This document shows, piece after piece, positions 40,549 to 49,263 of a DNA stretch of 64,000 nt (the first letter of the stretch is position 1; every line of letters starts with the position of its first letter). The notes below the pieces were generated by a model. The model worked only from the letters and a program-made list of their open reading frames with translations. It made no database searches and was not told where the DNA came from. Made by a program: the position numbers and the translations under genes. Source of the stretch: Pseudomonas fluvialis (GTDB taxonomy: Bacteria > Pseudomonadota > Gammaproteobacteria > Pseudomonadales > Pseudomonadaceae); contig NZ_JACHLL010000001.1 of assembly GCF_014207935.1 (NCBI RefSeq), forward strand, positions 372,001-436,000, given 5' to 3'.

Positions 40549-40571
40549 TCACGACGAACAGCGCCCACCCA

Positions 40572-40604
40572 CGGCCCCTGCCCTGATCGTCAGCGCAGGG
40601 GCCG
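40572..40604 (+). terminator. hairpin after the TauE-family gene
   Basis: A 10-bp stem CGGCCCCTGC / GCAGGGGCCG with a 13-base loop lies 23 bases after the stop. It is followed by CGGCGCTTTCT, so the U-tract is weak and displaced. It probably terminates or slows transcription before metY. Confidence 0.55.
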
Positions 40605-40696
40605 CGGCGCTTTCTGGCGACCGAACCGCAGGCGCCAGGGTTCTATGCACCTAGCCAAAAGATCTAGAACATCCGTCTTTTTATTGCTCTGGCGCA

Positions 40697-40725
40697 TTGA
40701 CCACTTATTCAGCTTTTTCCATGCT
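40697..40725 (+). promoter_or_regulatory. candidate sigma-70 promoter of metY
   Basis: TTGACC and CATGCT are separated by 17 bases, about 32 bases before the metY start. The -35 is good, the -10 weak, so an activator may be required. Upstream AGATCTAGA near 40663 is a symmetric element. Confidence 0.35.
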
Positions 40726-40757
40726 GCGGCCTTTCTTCTGCCTCAAGGAATGCGCGC

Positions 40758-42035
40758 ATGAAACTGGAAACCCTGGCCATCCACGCCGGCTACAGCCCCG
40801 ACCCGACTACCAAGGCGGTGGCGGTGCCGATCTACCAGACCACCTCCTACGCCTTCGACGACACCCAGCATGGCGCCGACCTGTTTGACCTGAAGGTGGC
40901 CGGCAACATCTACACGCGCATCATGAACCCCACCACCGACGTGCTGGAAAAGCGCGTGGCGGCGCTGGAAGGTGGCGTCGGCGCGCTGGCCGTGGCCTCG
41001 GGCATGGCGGCCATCACCTACGCCATCCAGACCATCGCCGAGGTCGGCGACAACATCGTCTCGGTGGCCAAGCTGTACGGCGGCACCTACAACCTGTTCG
41101 CCCACACCCTGCCGCGCCAGGGCATCGAAGTGCGCTTCGCCGCGCATGACGACATCGCCGCCCTCGAAGCACTGATCGACGACAAGACCAAGGCCGTGTT
41201 CTGCGAGTCCATCGGCAACCCGGCCGGCAACATCATCGACCTCAAGGCTTTGGCCGACGCCGCGCACCGCCATGGCGTGCCGCTGATCGTCGACAACACC
41301 GTGGCCACGCCGATTCTCTGCCGCCCCTTTGAGCATGGCGCCGACATCGTGGTGCACTCGCTGACCAAGTACATGGGCGGCCACGGCACCAGCATCGGCG
41401 GCATCGTGGTCGACTCCGGGCAGTTCCCCTGGGCGCAGCACAAGGCACGCTTCCCCCTGCTCAACACCCCGGACGTGTCCTACCACGGCGTCACCTACAC
41501 CGAAGCCTTCGGCCCGGCGGCGTTCATCGGCCGCTGCCGCGTGGTGCCGCTGCGCAACATGGGCGCGGCGATCTCGCCGTTCAACGCTTTCCTCATCCTG
41601 CAGGGCCTGGAGACCCTGGCACTGCGCATGGAGCGCCACTGCGAGAATGCGCTGAAGGTCGCGCAGTTCCTGCAGAACCACCCGCAGGTGGCCTGGGTGA
41701 AATACGCCGGTCTGCCGGATCATCCCGAGCACGCCCTGGCGCAACGCTTCTGCAGCGGCCAGCCAGCAGGCATTCTCTCCTTCGGCATTGTCGGCGGTCA
41801 GGAAGCCGGCGCGCGTTTCATCGACGCCCTGAAACTGGTGGTACGTCTGGTCAACATCGGCGACGCCAAGTCGCTGGCCTGCCACCCGGCCTCGACCACC
41901 CACCGCCAGCTCAACGACGAGGAATTGGCCAAGGCCGGTGTGCCGCGCGACATGATCCGCCTGTCGATCGGCATCGAGCACAGCGACGACATCCTCGCCG
42001 ACCTGAGCCAGGCGCTCGAAGCCTCCAAGGGCTGA
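40758..42035 (+). CDS. metY: O-acetyl(succinyl)homoserine sulfhydrylase MetY
   Basis: A 425-residue Cys/Met-metabolism PLP enzyme. The PLP lysine is K204 in [12 protein letters not shown], and [40 protein letters not shown] and [11 protein letters not shown] are family blocks. It makes homocysteine from acetylated homoserine and sulfide. The long form (about 425) and C-terminal [15 protein letters not shown] distinguish it from the shorter MetZ. ATG at 40758 begins [15 protein letters not shown], the expected N-terminus. The start is preceded by AAGGAA. In PAO1 the same gene is PA5025. It follows the TauE-type exporter and precedes trxC. Confidence 0.95.
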   Translation: MKLETLAIHAGYSPDPTTKAVAVPIYQTTSYAFDDTQHGADLFDLKVAGNIYTRIMNPTTDVLEKRVAALEGGVGALAVASGMAAITYAIQTIAEVGDNIVSVAKLYGGTYNLFAHTLPRQGIEVRFAAHDDIAALEALIDDKTKAVFCESIGNPAGNIIDLKALADAAHRHGVPLIVDNTVATPILCRPFEHGADIVVHSLTKYMGGHGTSIGGIVVDSGQFPWAQHKARFPLLNTPDVSYHGVTYTEAFGPAAFIGRCRVVPLRNMGAAISPFNAFLILQGLETLALRMERHCENALKVAQFLQNHPQVAWVKYAGLPDHPEHALAQRFCSGQPAGILSFGIVGGQEAGARFIDALKLVVRLVNIGDAKSLACHPASTTHRQLNDEELAKAGVPRDMIRLSIGIEHSDDILADLSQALEASKG

Positions 42036-42095
42036 TCACCCTTGATATCGCCATAAGCGCCTCCAGATTGGAGTCATTCCCGACCGGAGGCGCTT

Positions 42096-42530
42096 ATGAG
42101 CGACCCACTGCTGATCCCCTGCCCGGCCTGCCATGGCCTCAACCGCATTCCTGCCGACCGCTTGGCCGATAAGCCTAGATGCGGCCGCTGCAAGGCCGAA
42201 GTGCTGCCCGGCAAGCCCTTCGAACTCACCCAGGCCAGCTTCGACGCGCAGAACAGAGGCGACCTGCCGCTGCTGATCGATGTATGGGCCAGCTGGTGCG
42301 GTCCGTGCCGCAGCTTTGCGCCGATCTTCGAGCAGGCCGCCGGCCAGCTGCAGGGGCGCTGCCGCCTGGCCAAACTGGACAGCGAGGCCAATCCACAGCT
42401 GTCCGCCGAAATGGGCATCCGCTCGATCCCGACGCTGATACTGCTCAAGGGCGGCGTGGAAGTGGCGCGCCAGAGCGGCGCACTGCCGTTGCCGCAACTG
42501 CTCGGCTGGCTGCGCCAACAGGGGGTGTGA
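42096..42530 (+). CDS. trxC: thioredoxin 2 TrxC
   Basis: A 144-residue thioredoxin with an N-terminal zinc ribbon (C9-x2-C12 and C29-x2-C32) and the active site WCGPC at C68/C71, the TrxC layout. The cis-Pro segment is IRSIPTLILLKGG. It is a cytoplasmic disulfide reductant that is usually induced by oxidative stress (OxyR in enterobacteria). It begins 60 bases after metY with CCGGAGG before the ATG. Reduced thioredoxin would support MsrA, and in many bacteria sulfur assimilation, so the position after metY is functionally sensible. Confidence 0.95.
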   Translation: MSDPLLIPCPACHGLNRIPADRLADKPRCGRCKAEVLPGKPFELTQASFDAQNRGDLPLLIDVWASWCGPCRSFAPIFEQAAGQLQGRCRLAKLDSEANPQLSAEMGIRSIPTLILLKGGVEVARQSGALPLPQLLGWLRQQGV

Positions 42531-42625
42531 GCGTTTCAGTCAGCCTCGTGCGATCACCCGGGTCATTCCCAACGACATGACCCACCCTTAGGCTGGCCGG
42601 ACAACGACAAGAACGGAGTCCCGCC

Positions 42626-43072
42626 ATGCCCCTGCCCACCGAGCTGGTACGCCGCCTTACCGAAGAGCAGATCGCCTTCGTCAAACGCTCGGGCCTCAAG
42701 GCCGAGGTTCTGGAACCCGGCCATGTGCGCCTGTGCATGCCGCTGGCGGGCAATGAAAATCACATCGGCAGCATGTATGCCGGCGCCCTTTTCACCCTGG
42801 CGGAAATCCCCGGCGGCGCGCTGTTTCTCACCAGCTTCGATGCCGAGCACTACTACCCCATCGTCAAGAGCCTGAACCTGCGCTTCCTTCGCCCGGCCAT
42901 TGGTGATATCCGGGTCGAGGCCCGCATGAGCAGCACAGACATCGAGCGCCTGCAGGCCCTGGCCAGCGAGCACGGCAAGGCCGACTACCCGCTGCACCTG
43001 CAACTGACCGCCGCCGATGGCAGCGTGGTGGCCGAGAGCGAGGCAATCTATCAGCTGCGTCGGCGCGCCTAG
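42626..43072 (+). CDS. hotdog-fold thioesterase-like protein (YiiD_C/DUF4442 type)
   Basis: A 148-residue protein with the HotDog fold signature: NHIGSMYAGALFTLAEIPGG (active-site helix start) and VKSLNLRFLRPAIGDIRVEA. The family (YiiD C-terminal domain/DUF4442) contains acyl-CoA thioesterase-like proteins, with substrate unknown. ATG at 42626 is preceded by GGAG. The conserved PA5026 occupies the same relative place as I recall. It follows trxC by 95 bases and precedes the solute-binding protein gene. A thioesterase role is inference from fold. Confidence 0.8.
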   Translation: MPLPTELVRRLTEEQIAFVKRSGLKAEVLEPGHVRLCMPLAGNENHIGSMYAGALFTLAEIPGGALFLTSFDAEHYYPIVKSLNLRFLRPAIGDIRVEARMSSTDIERLQALASEHGKADYPLHLQLTAADGSVVAESEAIYQLRRRA

Positions 43073-43162
43073 CCAGCCGGGGCAAAGCAGCTAACCTGTT
43101 GAGACAGCATGCCGTCGGCAGATTCCGCCGCGCTCACCCGGCACGCTGGAGGACATCAGGAC

Positions 43163-44071
43163 ATGTTCCGCTCGCGCAACCCCAGGCAGCCGTGGTGGGC
43201 GCTGCTTCTGCTACTCGCTACGCCCTCGCTGCTGGCGGCGGGGTTGACGCTGAACGCCGAACAGCAGGCCTGGCTGCGCCAGCACCCGCAGATCGTCTGG
43301 GCCGCAGAGCGCGACTATCAGCCATTCATCTACCTCGACGCGCAGCAGCAACCACGCGGCCTCTCCCATGACCTGCTGATGCTCCTGCAGCAACGCCTGA
43401 ATCTGCCGCTGCAACGGGCTCCAGCCGCGCCGCTGGATCAGCTGCTGACCGACGTCCGCGCAGGCAAGATCGACCTGTTGACCTCACTGCGCCCTACCCC
43501 GGAACGGGCCGAGTACCTTGCCTTCACCGCCGCCTACGTGCAGGTCCCGACCGTCCTGCTGCTGCGCCGCGACCAGCGCAACAACCTGACCCTGAACGAG
43601 CTGCAAGGGCAGAAGGTTGCCGTCGGCCAGGGCTACGCCGTCGAAGGTTTCGTCCGCCAGCACTACCCGCAAGTGCTCTGGCAAGCCCTGCCCGGTGACC
43701 GCGAGGGCATCCAGGCGCTGCTCAATCGCCAGGTCGAAGCGGTGGTGCTCGACCTCGGCAGCGCCAGCTACCTGCTGCCGCAATTCAATCCCAGCGCCCT
43801 GCAGATCGGTACACGCATCGGCTTCGACTATCCCCTGAGCCTGGCCTACCGCAAGGACTGGCCAGAGCTGGGCAGTATCCTCGACACCGGCCTGCGCTCA
43901 CTCAGCCTGCAGGAGCGCGAAGCGCTGCTGGCTCCATGGCTGCAGCCACTGGCCAAACCGCCACACGCTCCCGGCGGCCAACTGCTACAGGGGGCCGCGC
44001 TGCTCATGCTGTTGCTCGCAGTCATTCTGCTGGCCAGCTATGCCTGGCAGCGGCACAGGGCTGCCTCATGA
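43163..44071 (+). CDS. membrane-anchored periplasmic solute-binding protein (SBP_bac_3 type)
   Basis: A 302-residue protein with an N-terminal signal peptide (residues 1-25), a family 3 solute-binding domain (about 30-262: LTLNAEQQAWLRQHPQIVWAAE, YLDAQQQPRGLSHDLL, LTSLRPTPERAEYLAFTAAY, LQGQKVAVGQGYAVEGF) and a single C-terminal transmembrane helix (273-294) with a short basic cytosolic tail. This is the periplasmic half of BvgS-like sensors without the kinase. No ABC permease or ATPase is adjacent. Its stop overlaps the start of a MASE1 hybrid kinase (ATGA), so I infer that the pair form a split sensor. ATG 43163 is chosen for the signal peptide; an upstream ATG at 43109 is less likely. Confidence 0.85.
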   Translation: MFRSRNPRQPWWALLLLLATPSLLAAGLTLNAEQQAWLRQHPQIVWAAERDYQPFIYLDAQQQPRGLSHDLLMLLQQRLNLPLQRAPAAPLDQLLTDVRAGKIDLLTSLRPTPERAEYLAFTAAYVQVPTVLLLRRDQRNNLTLNELQGQKVAVGQGYAVEGFVRQHYPQVLWQALPGDREGIQALLNRQVEAVVLDLGSASYLLPQFNPSALQIGTRIGFDYPLSLAYRKDWPELGSILDTGLRSLSLQEREALLAPWLQPLAKPPHAPGGQLLQGAALLMLLLAVILLASYAWQRHRAAS

Positions 44072-47000
44072 ACACGCCACGTACCGCCAGCGCACCGAGC
44101 CTGCACCTGGGCACCTGCCTGCTGCTGGCGCTCAGCTATCTCGGGCTGGCCCTGCTGTCGCTCTATCTCAGCCGCCAAGGGCCTGGCGTCGCCAGCATCT
44201 GGCTGGCCAATGCGCTGGCCAGTGCCGTGCTGTTCAGCCACCCCCGTCACCATTGGCTGGTGCTGCTGCCGTGCATGGCGCTGGGCAACCTTGCCGCCGA
44301 GCTGCTGTTCGGCGACCCGCTGGCGGTCAGCCTGTTCTTTACCGGCGTCAATCTGCTCGAAGTCAGCCTGGCGGCCTGCCTGCTGCAACGTGCCACGACT
44401 GCCACCCGGCAGTTGCAGGACAACCCGCGCGCCCTGCTGCGCACACTCGGCAACGGTGCCGTCTGGCCGGTACTGCTCAGCGCCAGCCTGGGCGCCTTTG
44501 GCCTCAGCCAACTGCAGCTGGGCCACTATGTCGACCTGTGGCTGATCTGGTTCGCCAGCTCCTGCACTGGCTCGGTGGCCCTACTGCCGCTGATGCTGAT
44601 CTGGCGCCAGCAGGGCCTGGCGCGCCTGCTCGGCGATTTCCATCCGATGCTGACCCCGACGCTGCTGATGAGCTGCCTGAGCCTGAGCATTCTGGCTCTG
44701 CTGTACCTGCCCTTCCCCTTTGTCTACCTCGGCGCGCCGCTGCTGCTTGCCACCTTCTATCTGAGCTTTGCCAACGTCGCACTGTTCAACGCCTGCCTGG
44801 CCATACTGGTCAGCGGCATGCTCTCGCTGGGGCTGTTCATTCCGCCGCCACTGACCGCCAGCTGGCAGGCCATGCTGCTCTACCTGCCGATTCTCGCCGT
44901 GCTGATGCCGCCTCTACTGCTGTCCGCCAGCCTGCAGCAGGCCCGCCAGCGCGAACTGGATTTCCGCATCAGCGAGCAGCGCTTCCGGGGGGCACTGGCC
45001 TTCGCCGGTACCGGCGTGGCCCTGGCCAGCAGTGACGGTCTGATCACCGAAGCCAATCAGCGCCTCTGCCAGCTGTTCGGCTACCGCCGTGAAGATCTGC
45101 TGGGTACCCACCATCTTGACCTCAGCCACCCGGATGACCGCAACCTGTCACGCGAGCGTCTGGATGAGTTGCTAGCCGGCAAGTGCGACTTCTATGCCCT
45201 CGACAAGCGTTTCCTCAACAGCCACGGCCAGCCGTTTTGGGCCCATGTCACAGTGTCGCGCCTGCCCCGCCAGGACGATGCCGATGAGTTGATTGTGCAG
45301 GTCGACGACATCAGCGACAAAGTCGAAGCGCAGCACAAGCTCAACCAGTTGCGCATCGTTGCCGAGAAGGCCAATCGCACCAAGAGCGAGTTCCTCGCCA
45401 ACATGAGCCACGAAATCCGCACGCCGATGAATGGCGTGCTGGGCATCGCCCAGTTGCTCGAACGCACCGAGCTCAACAGCACCCAGCGCAAATACCTGGA
45501 CATGCTGCACGATGCCGGCAAATCGCTGCTGTCCGTGATCAACGACATTCTCGACTTCGCCAAGATCGAAGCCGGTCGCCTGCAGCTCAGCCCCTGCGAG
45601 TTCGAGCTGGACGAGCTGGTCAGCCACATGGCCTCCCTGATGACCCTGCAGGCCGGTGAGCGCGACCTTGAGCTGCTGATCCAAGTCGAGCCGCAAGTCC
45701 CCAGGCGCTTGCTCGCCGATCGCAATCGGCTGGAGCAGATCCTCGCCAACCTCACCGGTAATGCCATCAAGTTCACTCCCCACGGCGAGGTCGAGCTGAG
45801 CATTGGCGTGCGCCAGCAAGGCAGCCGCAGCCTGCTGCACTTTCGCGTCCGCGACACCGGCATCGGCATTGGCGCGCAGCAACAGGCCAGCCTGTTTGAA
45901 GCCCTGGAGTCCAGCGAGCCCATGCGCACGAGCCCCTCCGGCGGCAGCGGCCTGGGTCTTGCCATCAGCAAGCGCCTGGTACAACTGATGGGTGGCGAGA
46001 TCGGCCTGCATAGCGCCACGAACCAGGGCAGCCAGTTCTGGTTCGATTTACCCCTCAAGCAGCCCCTGCAAACCAGCGTGACGACACTGCCGGAAATCGC
46101 CGCACTGGCTGGCCTGCGGGTGCTGCTGGTGGAGGACCATCCACGCAGCCGGCAGATCATCTGGCAGCAATTGTGCGCCTACCGTTGCAGTGTCGATTGC
46201 GCCGAGTCCTGCGCCGGCGCCGAGGCGCTGTTCGAGCAGGCACTGATCGCCGGACAGCCCTACCAACTGTTATTGATCGACTGGCAAATGCCTGGTGCGA
46301 GTGGCCTGCAGACACTGGAGCGCCTGCGCGAACATGCACCCAAGGCCATGCCGCCGTGCCTGCTGATGGTCAACGCTTTTGCCCGCGAACACCTGACCAG
46401 TACCGATACCGGGGCGTCAGTGGCTGGCCTGCTGCTCAAGCCGGTAACTCGCAGCAGCCTGCAGCGACACATGCTCGAAGCCCTGCAGCACCCGCAGTCA
46501 CGGCAAGCCGACGAGCTGCTGCGGGAACAGCAACCGTTGCAGGGCTCCCACCTGCTACTGGTAGAGGACAACACGCTCAATCAGATCGTGGCCCAGGGAA
46601 TCCTCGAACAAATGGGCGCCCGGGTCAGCACCGCCAGTGACGGCCAGCAGGCTCTGGCGTGCCTGCGCCAGGCGGATCCGCCGTTCGATCTGGTCCTGAT
46701 GGACATCCAGATGCCGGGCATGGACGGCTTCACCGCCACCCGCCTGATTCGCGACGAACTTGGCCTGCAGCTGCCAGTGCTGGCTATGACGGCCGGGGTA
46801 AGCCCGCGCGAGCGTGAACAATGTCTGGCGGCCGGCATGAATGCCTTCATCGCCAAGCCGATCGACCAGCATCTGCTGCTAAAGAGCCTGCGCCCCTACC
46901 TGCCCCACCGTTCCTCACCGCCCGTCACTGCGGCGGCCGCCATTGCTCAGCCCTCAGCGGTCCTCAATGCCGACAACCTCCAGCGACTGTGTGCCGCCAG

Positions 47001-47319
47001 TCCCGACGTGCACCAGACTATGGCAGGGCTGATCGCCAGCGTCATCGATCGCGGCCTGCAACCGCTGGAAGAAATCCGCGAGGCCTGGCACAACGGGAAA
47101 CACGACGAAGCCAGCCGCCTGCTGCACACCCAGCGCGGCAGCCTTGCCACGCTCGGCGCAGTCGGCGTGCCCGCCCTGTGCCTGCGCATCGAGGACAGTA
47201 TCCGCCAGCAGCAACCAGATAGGGTTGAGCCACTGCTGGCCGAGCTGGATAGCGAATTCCACGCCATGCTCGATGCCCTGCAGCACTGGCTGCGCGACCA
47301 TCCGCCCGGCAAGGCCTGA
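44068..47319 (+). CDS. MASE1 hybrid histidine kinase (MASE1-PAS-HisKA-HATPase-REC-REC-Hpt)
   Basis: A 1083-residue integral membrane hybrid kinase. The N-terminal MASE1 domain (about 12-290, roughly nine membrane segments, IWLANALASAVLF) leads to a PAS domain (300-420), a coiled coil, HisKA with H448 in [15 protein letters not shown] and an HATPase domain with NLTGNAIKFTP, DTGIGIG and GSGLGLAIS. REC1 (683-805) has D738, REC2 (827-945) has D879 and K930. The C-terminal Hpt has H1020 in LLHTQRGSLATLGA, where the usual Lys is Arg. The ATG overlaps the stop of the SBP gene by four bases. The chain predicts a H-D-H relay to an unlinked regulator. It is followed by an ANR-like promoter. Confidence 0.92.
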   Translation: MNTPRTASAPSLHLGTCLLLALSYLGLALLSLYLSRQGPGVASIWLANALASAVLFSHPRHHWLVLLPCMALGNLAAELLFGDPLAVSLFFTGVNLLEVSLAACLLQRATTATRQLQDNPRALLRTLGNGAVWPVLLSASLGAFGLSQLQLGHYVDLWLIWFASSCTGSVALLPLMLIWRQQGLARLLGDFHPMLTPTLLMSCLSLSILALLYLPFPFVYLGAPLLLATFYLSFANVALFNACLAILVSGMLSLGLFIPPPLTASWQAMLLYLPILAVLMPPLLLSASLQQARQRELDFRISEQRFRGALAFAGTGVALASSDGLITEANQRLCQLFGYRREDLLGTHHLDLSHPDDRNLSRERLDELLAGKCDFYALDKRFLNSHGQPFWAHVTVSRLPRQDDADELIVQVDDISDKVEAQHKLNQLRIVAEKANRTKSEFLANMSHEIRTPMNGVLGIAQLLERTELNSTQRKYLDMLHDAGKSLLSVINDILDFAKIEAGRLQLSPCEFELDELVSHMASLMTLQAGERDLELLIQVEPQVPRRLLADRNRLEQILANLTGNAIKFTPHGEVELSIGVRQQGSRSLLHFRVRDTGIGIGAQQQASLFEALESSEPMRTSPSGGSGLGLAISKRLVQLMGGEIGLHSATNQGSQFWFDLPLKQPLQTSVTTLPEIAALAGLRVLLVEDHPRSRQIIWQQLCAYRCSVDCAESCAGAEALFEQALIAGQPYQLLLIDWQMPGASGLQTLERLREHAPKAMPPCLLMVNAFAREHLTSTDTGASVAGLLLKPVTRSSLQRHMLEALQHPQSRQADELLREQQPLQGSHLLLVEDNTLNQIVAQGILEQMGARVSTASDGQQALACLRQADPPFDLVLMDIQMPGMDGFTATRLIRDELGLQLPVLAMTAGVSPREREQCLAAGMNAFIAKPIDQHLLLKSLRPYLPHRSSPPVTAAAAIAQPSAVLNADNLQRLCAASPDVHQTMAGLIASVIDRGLQPLEEIREAWHNGKHDEASRLLHTQRGSLATLGAVGVPALCLRIEDSIRQQQPDRVEPLLAELDSEFHAMLDALQHWLRDHPPGKA

Positions 47320-47326
47320 ACCACGC

Positions 47327-47367
47327 TTGCCATGGATCAAGATCCGCGCGCCACAAGCTCGCATACT
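47327..47367 (+). promoter_or_regulatory. ANR/FNR-like class II promoter of the UspA gene
   Basis: TTGCCATGGATCAA at 47327-47340 matches the TTGAT-N4-ATCAA consensus in 8 of 10 positions. A CATACT -10 at 47362-47367 gives a predicted start near 47375, which puts the box centre at about -41.5, the exact class II spacing for FNR/ANR activation. Universal stress genes of P. aeruginosa including PA5027 are known ANR targets, which supports the call. Confidence 0.6.
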
Positions 47368-47393
47368 GCAATGACAACTTTGGAGGACGCACC

Positions 47394-48209
47394 ATGTTCA
47401 GCCACATCCTGATTGCCCACGACCTCAGCCTGGAAAGCGACATTGCCCTGCAGCGTGCCGCGCAGCTGGCCAACCAGCATCACGCCCGGCTGACTCTGCT
47501 GCATGTGGTCGAGGGCCATCCGGATGCCAAAGCGCTGGCCGAACTGCAGGCCGCCGCTGAAAAGGTCCTCGGCGAACGCCTGGCGACCTATAGCCACTGC
47601 CGTGCGGATGTCGTGCTGCGCAGCGGTCAGGCCGCGCAGGTCACCCTGGAGGTCGCCAGCGATATCGGCGCGGACCTGCTGGTGGTCGGCGGCCACCACA
47701 AGGGCCGCCCGGAGCTATTCAGCGGTACCAATCTAGAGCGCCTGGCCCGTCATTGCGGCATGCCGCTGCTGCTCGCTCGCTGCGAGCAGGTGGCGCCCTA
47801 CCAGCGCGCCATCGTAGCTCTCGATCAATCCCTGTGTGGCTGCCAGGCCCTGCGCAGTGCGGCCTGCCTGCTTCCCGCCGAGGCCGAGCTGCTGGGCATC
47901 AATATCTTCGATGGCAGCGGGCGCCGCGATGCTCGCCAGACCAGTGAGCAACTGGAGATTCAGCAGGGCCTGCTGCAGCACATGGTCGAGGATGAATGCG
48001 AACAGCTACCGGCGCGAAAATCCCCGGTGCGCGTCGAAGTCATCCCCGGTACTCTGGCCGGCAGCCTGGACGAGCGTATCCGCGAAGAACGCCCACAGTT
48101 GCTCGCCCTCGGCCAGCACAGCCGCAGCCGCCTGAGTGAAGCGCTGCTGGGCAGTCTGCCCATCCACTACCTGCGTCAGCCGCCCTGCGATGTGCTGCTG
48201 GTGAAATGA
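47394..48209 (+). CDS. tandem universal stress protein (UspA family)
   Basis: A 271-residue protein of two fused UspA domains (about 1-130 and 136-271), each a Rossmann-like fold. Domain 1 ends LVVGGHHKGRPELFSGTNLERLARHCGMPLLLAR and domain 2 LALGQHSRSRLSEALLGSLPIHYLRQPPCDVLLVK; the G-x2-G-x9-G(S/T)-like nucleotide loop is recognisable but not perfect in both. It likely aids survival under low oxygen or energy stress. GGAGGACG precedes the ATG. The upstream ANR-like box supports anaerobic induction. A shared bidirectional terminator separates it from the convergent parA-like gene. Confidence 0.92.
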   Translation: MFSHILIAHDLSLESDIALQRAAQLANQHHARLTLLHVVEGHPDAKALAELQAAAEKVLGERLATYSHCRADVVLRSGQAAQVTLEVASDIGADLLVVGGHHKGRPELFSGTNLERLARHCGMPLLLARCEQVAPYQRAIVALDQSLCGCQALRSAACLLPAEAELLGINIFDGSGRRDARQTSEQLEIQQGLLQHMVEDECEQLPARKSPVRVEVIPGTLAGSLDERIREERPQLLALGQHSRSRLSEALLGSLPIHYLRQPPCDVLLVK

Positions 48210-48236
48210 ACAAGGCCCCGTCAGGGGCCTTGTTCA
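48207..48236. terminator. bidirectional terminator between usp and the ParA gene
   Basis: A perfect 13-bp stem TGAACAAGGCCCC / GGGGCCTTGTTCA with a GTCA loop overlaps the usp stop codon. It ends in TTGTTCATAAG on the plus strand and TTGTTCATTTC on the minus strand, so it can stop transcripts from both sides. Confidence 0.8.
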
Positions 48237-48262
48237 TAAGGGGCATTGCTCGTGAAAGCGAA

Positions 48263-49036
48263 TTACTCGCCGGATTCGAGCAACTGGTGCAGTTCAAGAA
48301 ACTGCTGGCTCAGCTTGTGCCGCGGATCGAGGAAGATCAGCGGTTTGCAGGCTTGGTGCGACTCGCGCATCTTCACCGAACTCATCAGGTTGACCGGCAG
48401 CACCGGCAGGCCCTCGGCAATCAGTTCGTCGAGCAGCTGCTGTGGCAGCGCCGCGCGCGGCTGAAACTGGTTGACCACGATACCCTCGACCTCCAGGTCC
48501 TCGTTGTGGTCTTCCTTGAGCTCCTCGATTTCCTGCATCAGGCCATACAGCGCCTGGCGCGAGAAGCTGTCGCAGTCAAAGGGGATCAGCACGCGGTCGG
48601 CGGCGATGAGCGCGGAAACGGTGTAGAAGTTCAGCGCCGGCGGTGTATCCAGATAAATTCGGTCGTAATCCTCAGCCAGCTCTTCCAGCAGTTTGCGCAG
48701 CTTGTTGATCTTGTGCTTCTGCTCCAGCTTGGGCTGCAACTCGGCCAGCTCGGCGGTGGCGGTGACCACGTGCAGGTTGTCGAACGGCGTCTCGTAGATG
48801 TCGACCTTGCCTTTCTTGGCGAAAGGCCCGCTGGCCAGAGTCTGCTTGAAGAAATCGGCGATGCCGACCGGGATGTCATCGCCGGTCAGACCGGTCAGAT
48901 AGTGGGTGGAGTTGGCCTGGGCATCCAGGTCGATGAGCAGGGTGCGATAGCCCTCGGCCGCGCTGACCGCTGCCAGGTTGCAGGCAATACTGGATTTGCC
49001 CACGCCGCCTTTCTGGTTGAACACCACTCGCCGCAT
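48263..49036 (-). CDS. orphan ParA family ATPase
   Basis: A 257-residue deviant Walker-A ATPase of the ParA/Soj family. The P-loop is FNQKGGVGKSS at residues 6-16 with the signature Lys of the MinD/ParA class. Switch I DLDAQANST and Walker B YDRIYLDTPPAL follow. There is no parB or parS nearby. It matches the position of PA5028, an orphan ParA in P. aeruginosa. Such proteins position cellular cargo other than the chromosome; the cargo is unknown here. It diverges from the lipoprotein gene and converges on usp. It starts MRRVVFNQ and lacks any N-terminal HTH domain. Confidence 0.92.
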   Translation of the reverse strand: MRRVVFNQKGGVGKSSIACNLAAVSAAEGYRTLLIDLDAQANSTHYLTGLTGDDIPVGIADFFKQTLASGPFAKKGKVDIYETPFDNLHVVTATAELAELQPKLEQKHKINKLRKLLEELAEDYDRIYLDTPPALNFYTVSALIAADRVLIPFDCDSFSRQALYGLMQEIEELKEDHNEDLEVEGIVVNQFQPRAALPQQLLDELIAEGLPVLPVNLMSSVKMRESHQACKPLIFLDPRHKLSQQFLELHQLLESGE

Positions 49037-49263
49037 GCCACACCTCCCTGACTAGTTAGGCCAACGATTCTAGGGCAAGCAGGAAGCCGAAAACAGCGCA
49101 TTAGCGCCTGAAAGGGCACCCTCAAATCTCTAACGTCCAAACGGCCCACGCGAAATGACATCACTTTGATATCACGATAATCTGGTGCCGCCCAGTACGT
49201 CCGTGCAATACGACATTGGCCAAACGGCCAGGGGCTCTAACGCAAAGACACAAGGAGTAGATC
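49037..49263. other. ParA-lipoprotein divergent gap with repeated motifs
   Basis: This 227-base gap is less GC-rich than its flanks. CCAAACGGCC occurs twice (49137-49146 and 49220-49229) and CTCTAACG occurs twice (near 49129 and 49234), so a small module is duplicated in it. TGGCC-AAAC-GGCCA at 49217-49230 is an inverted repeat around the second copy. I could not fix a promoter. Confidence 0.4.
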
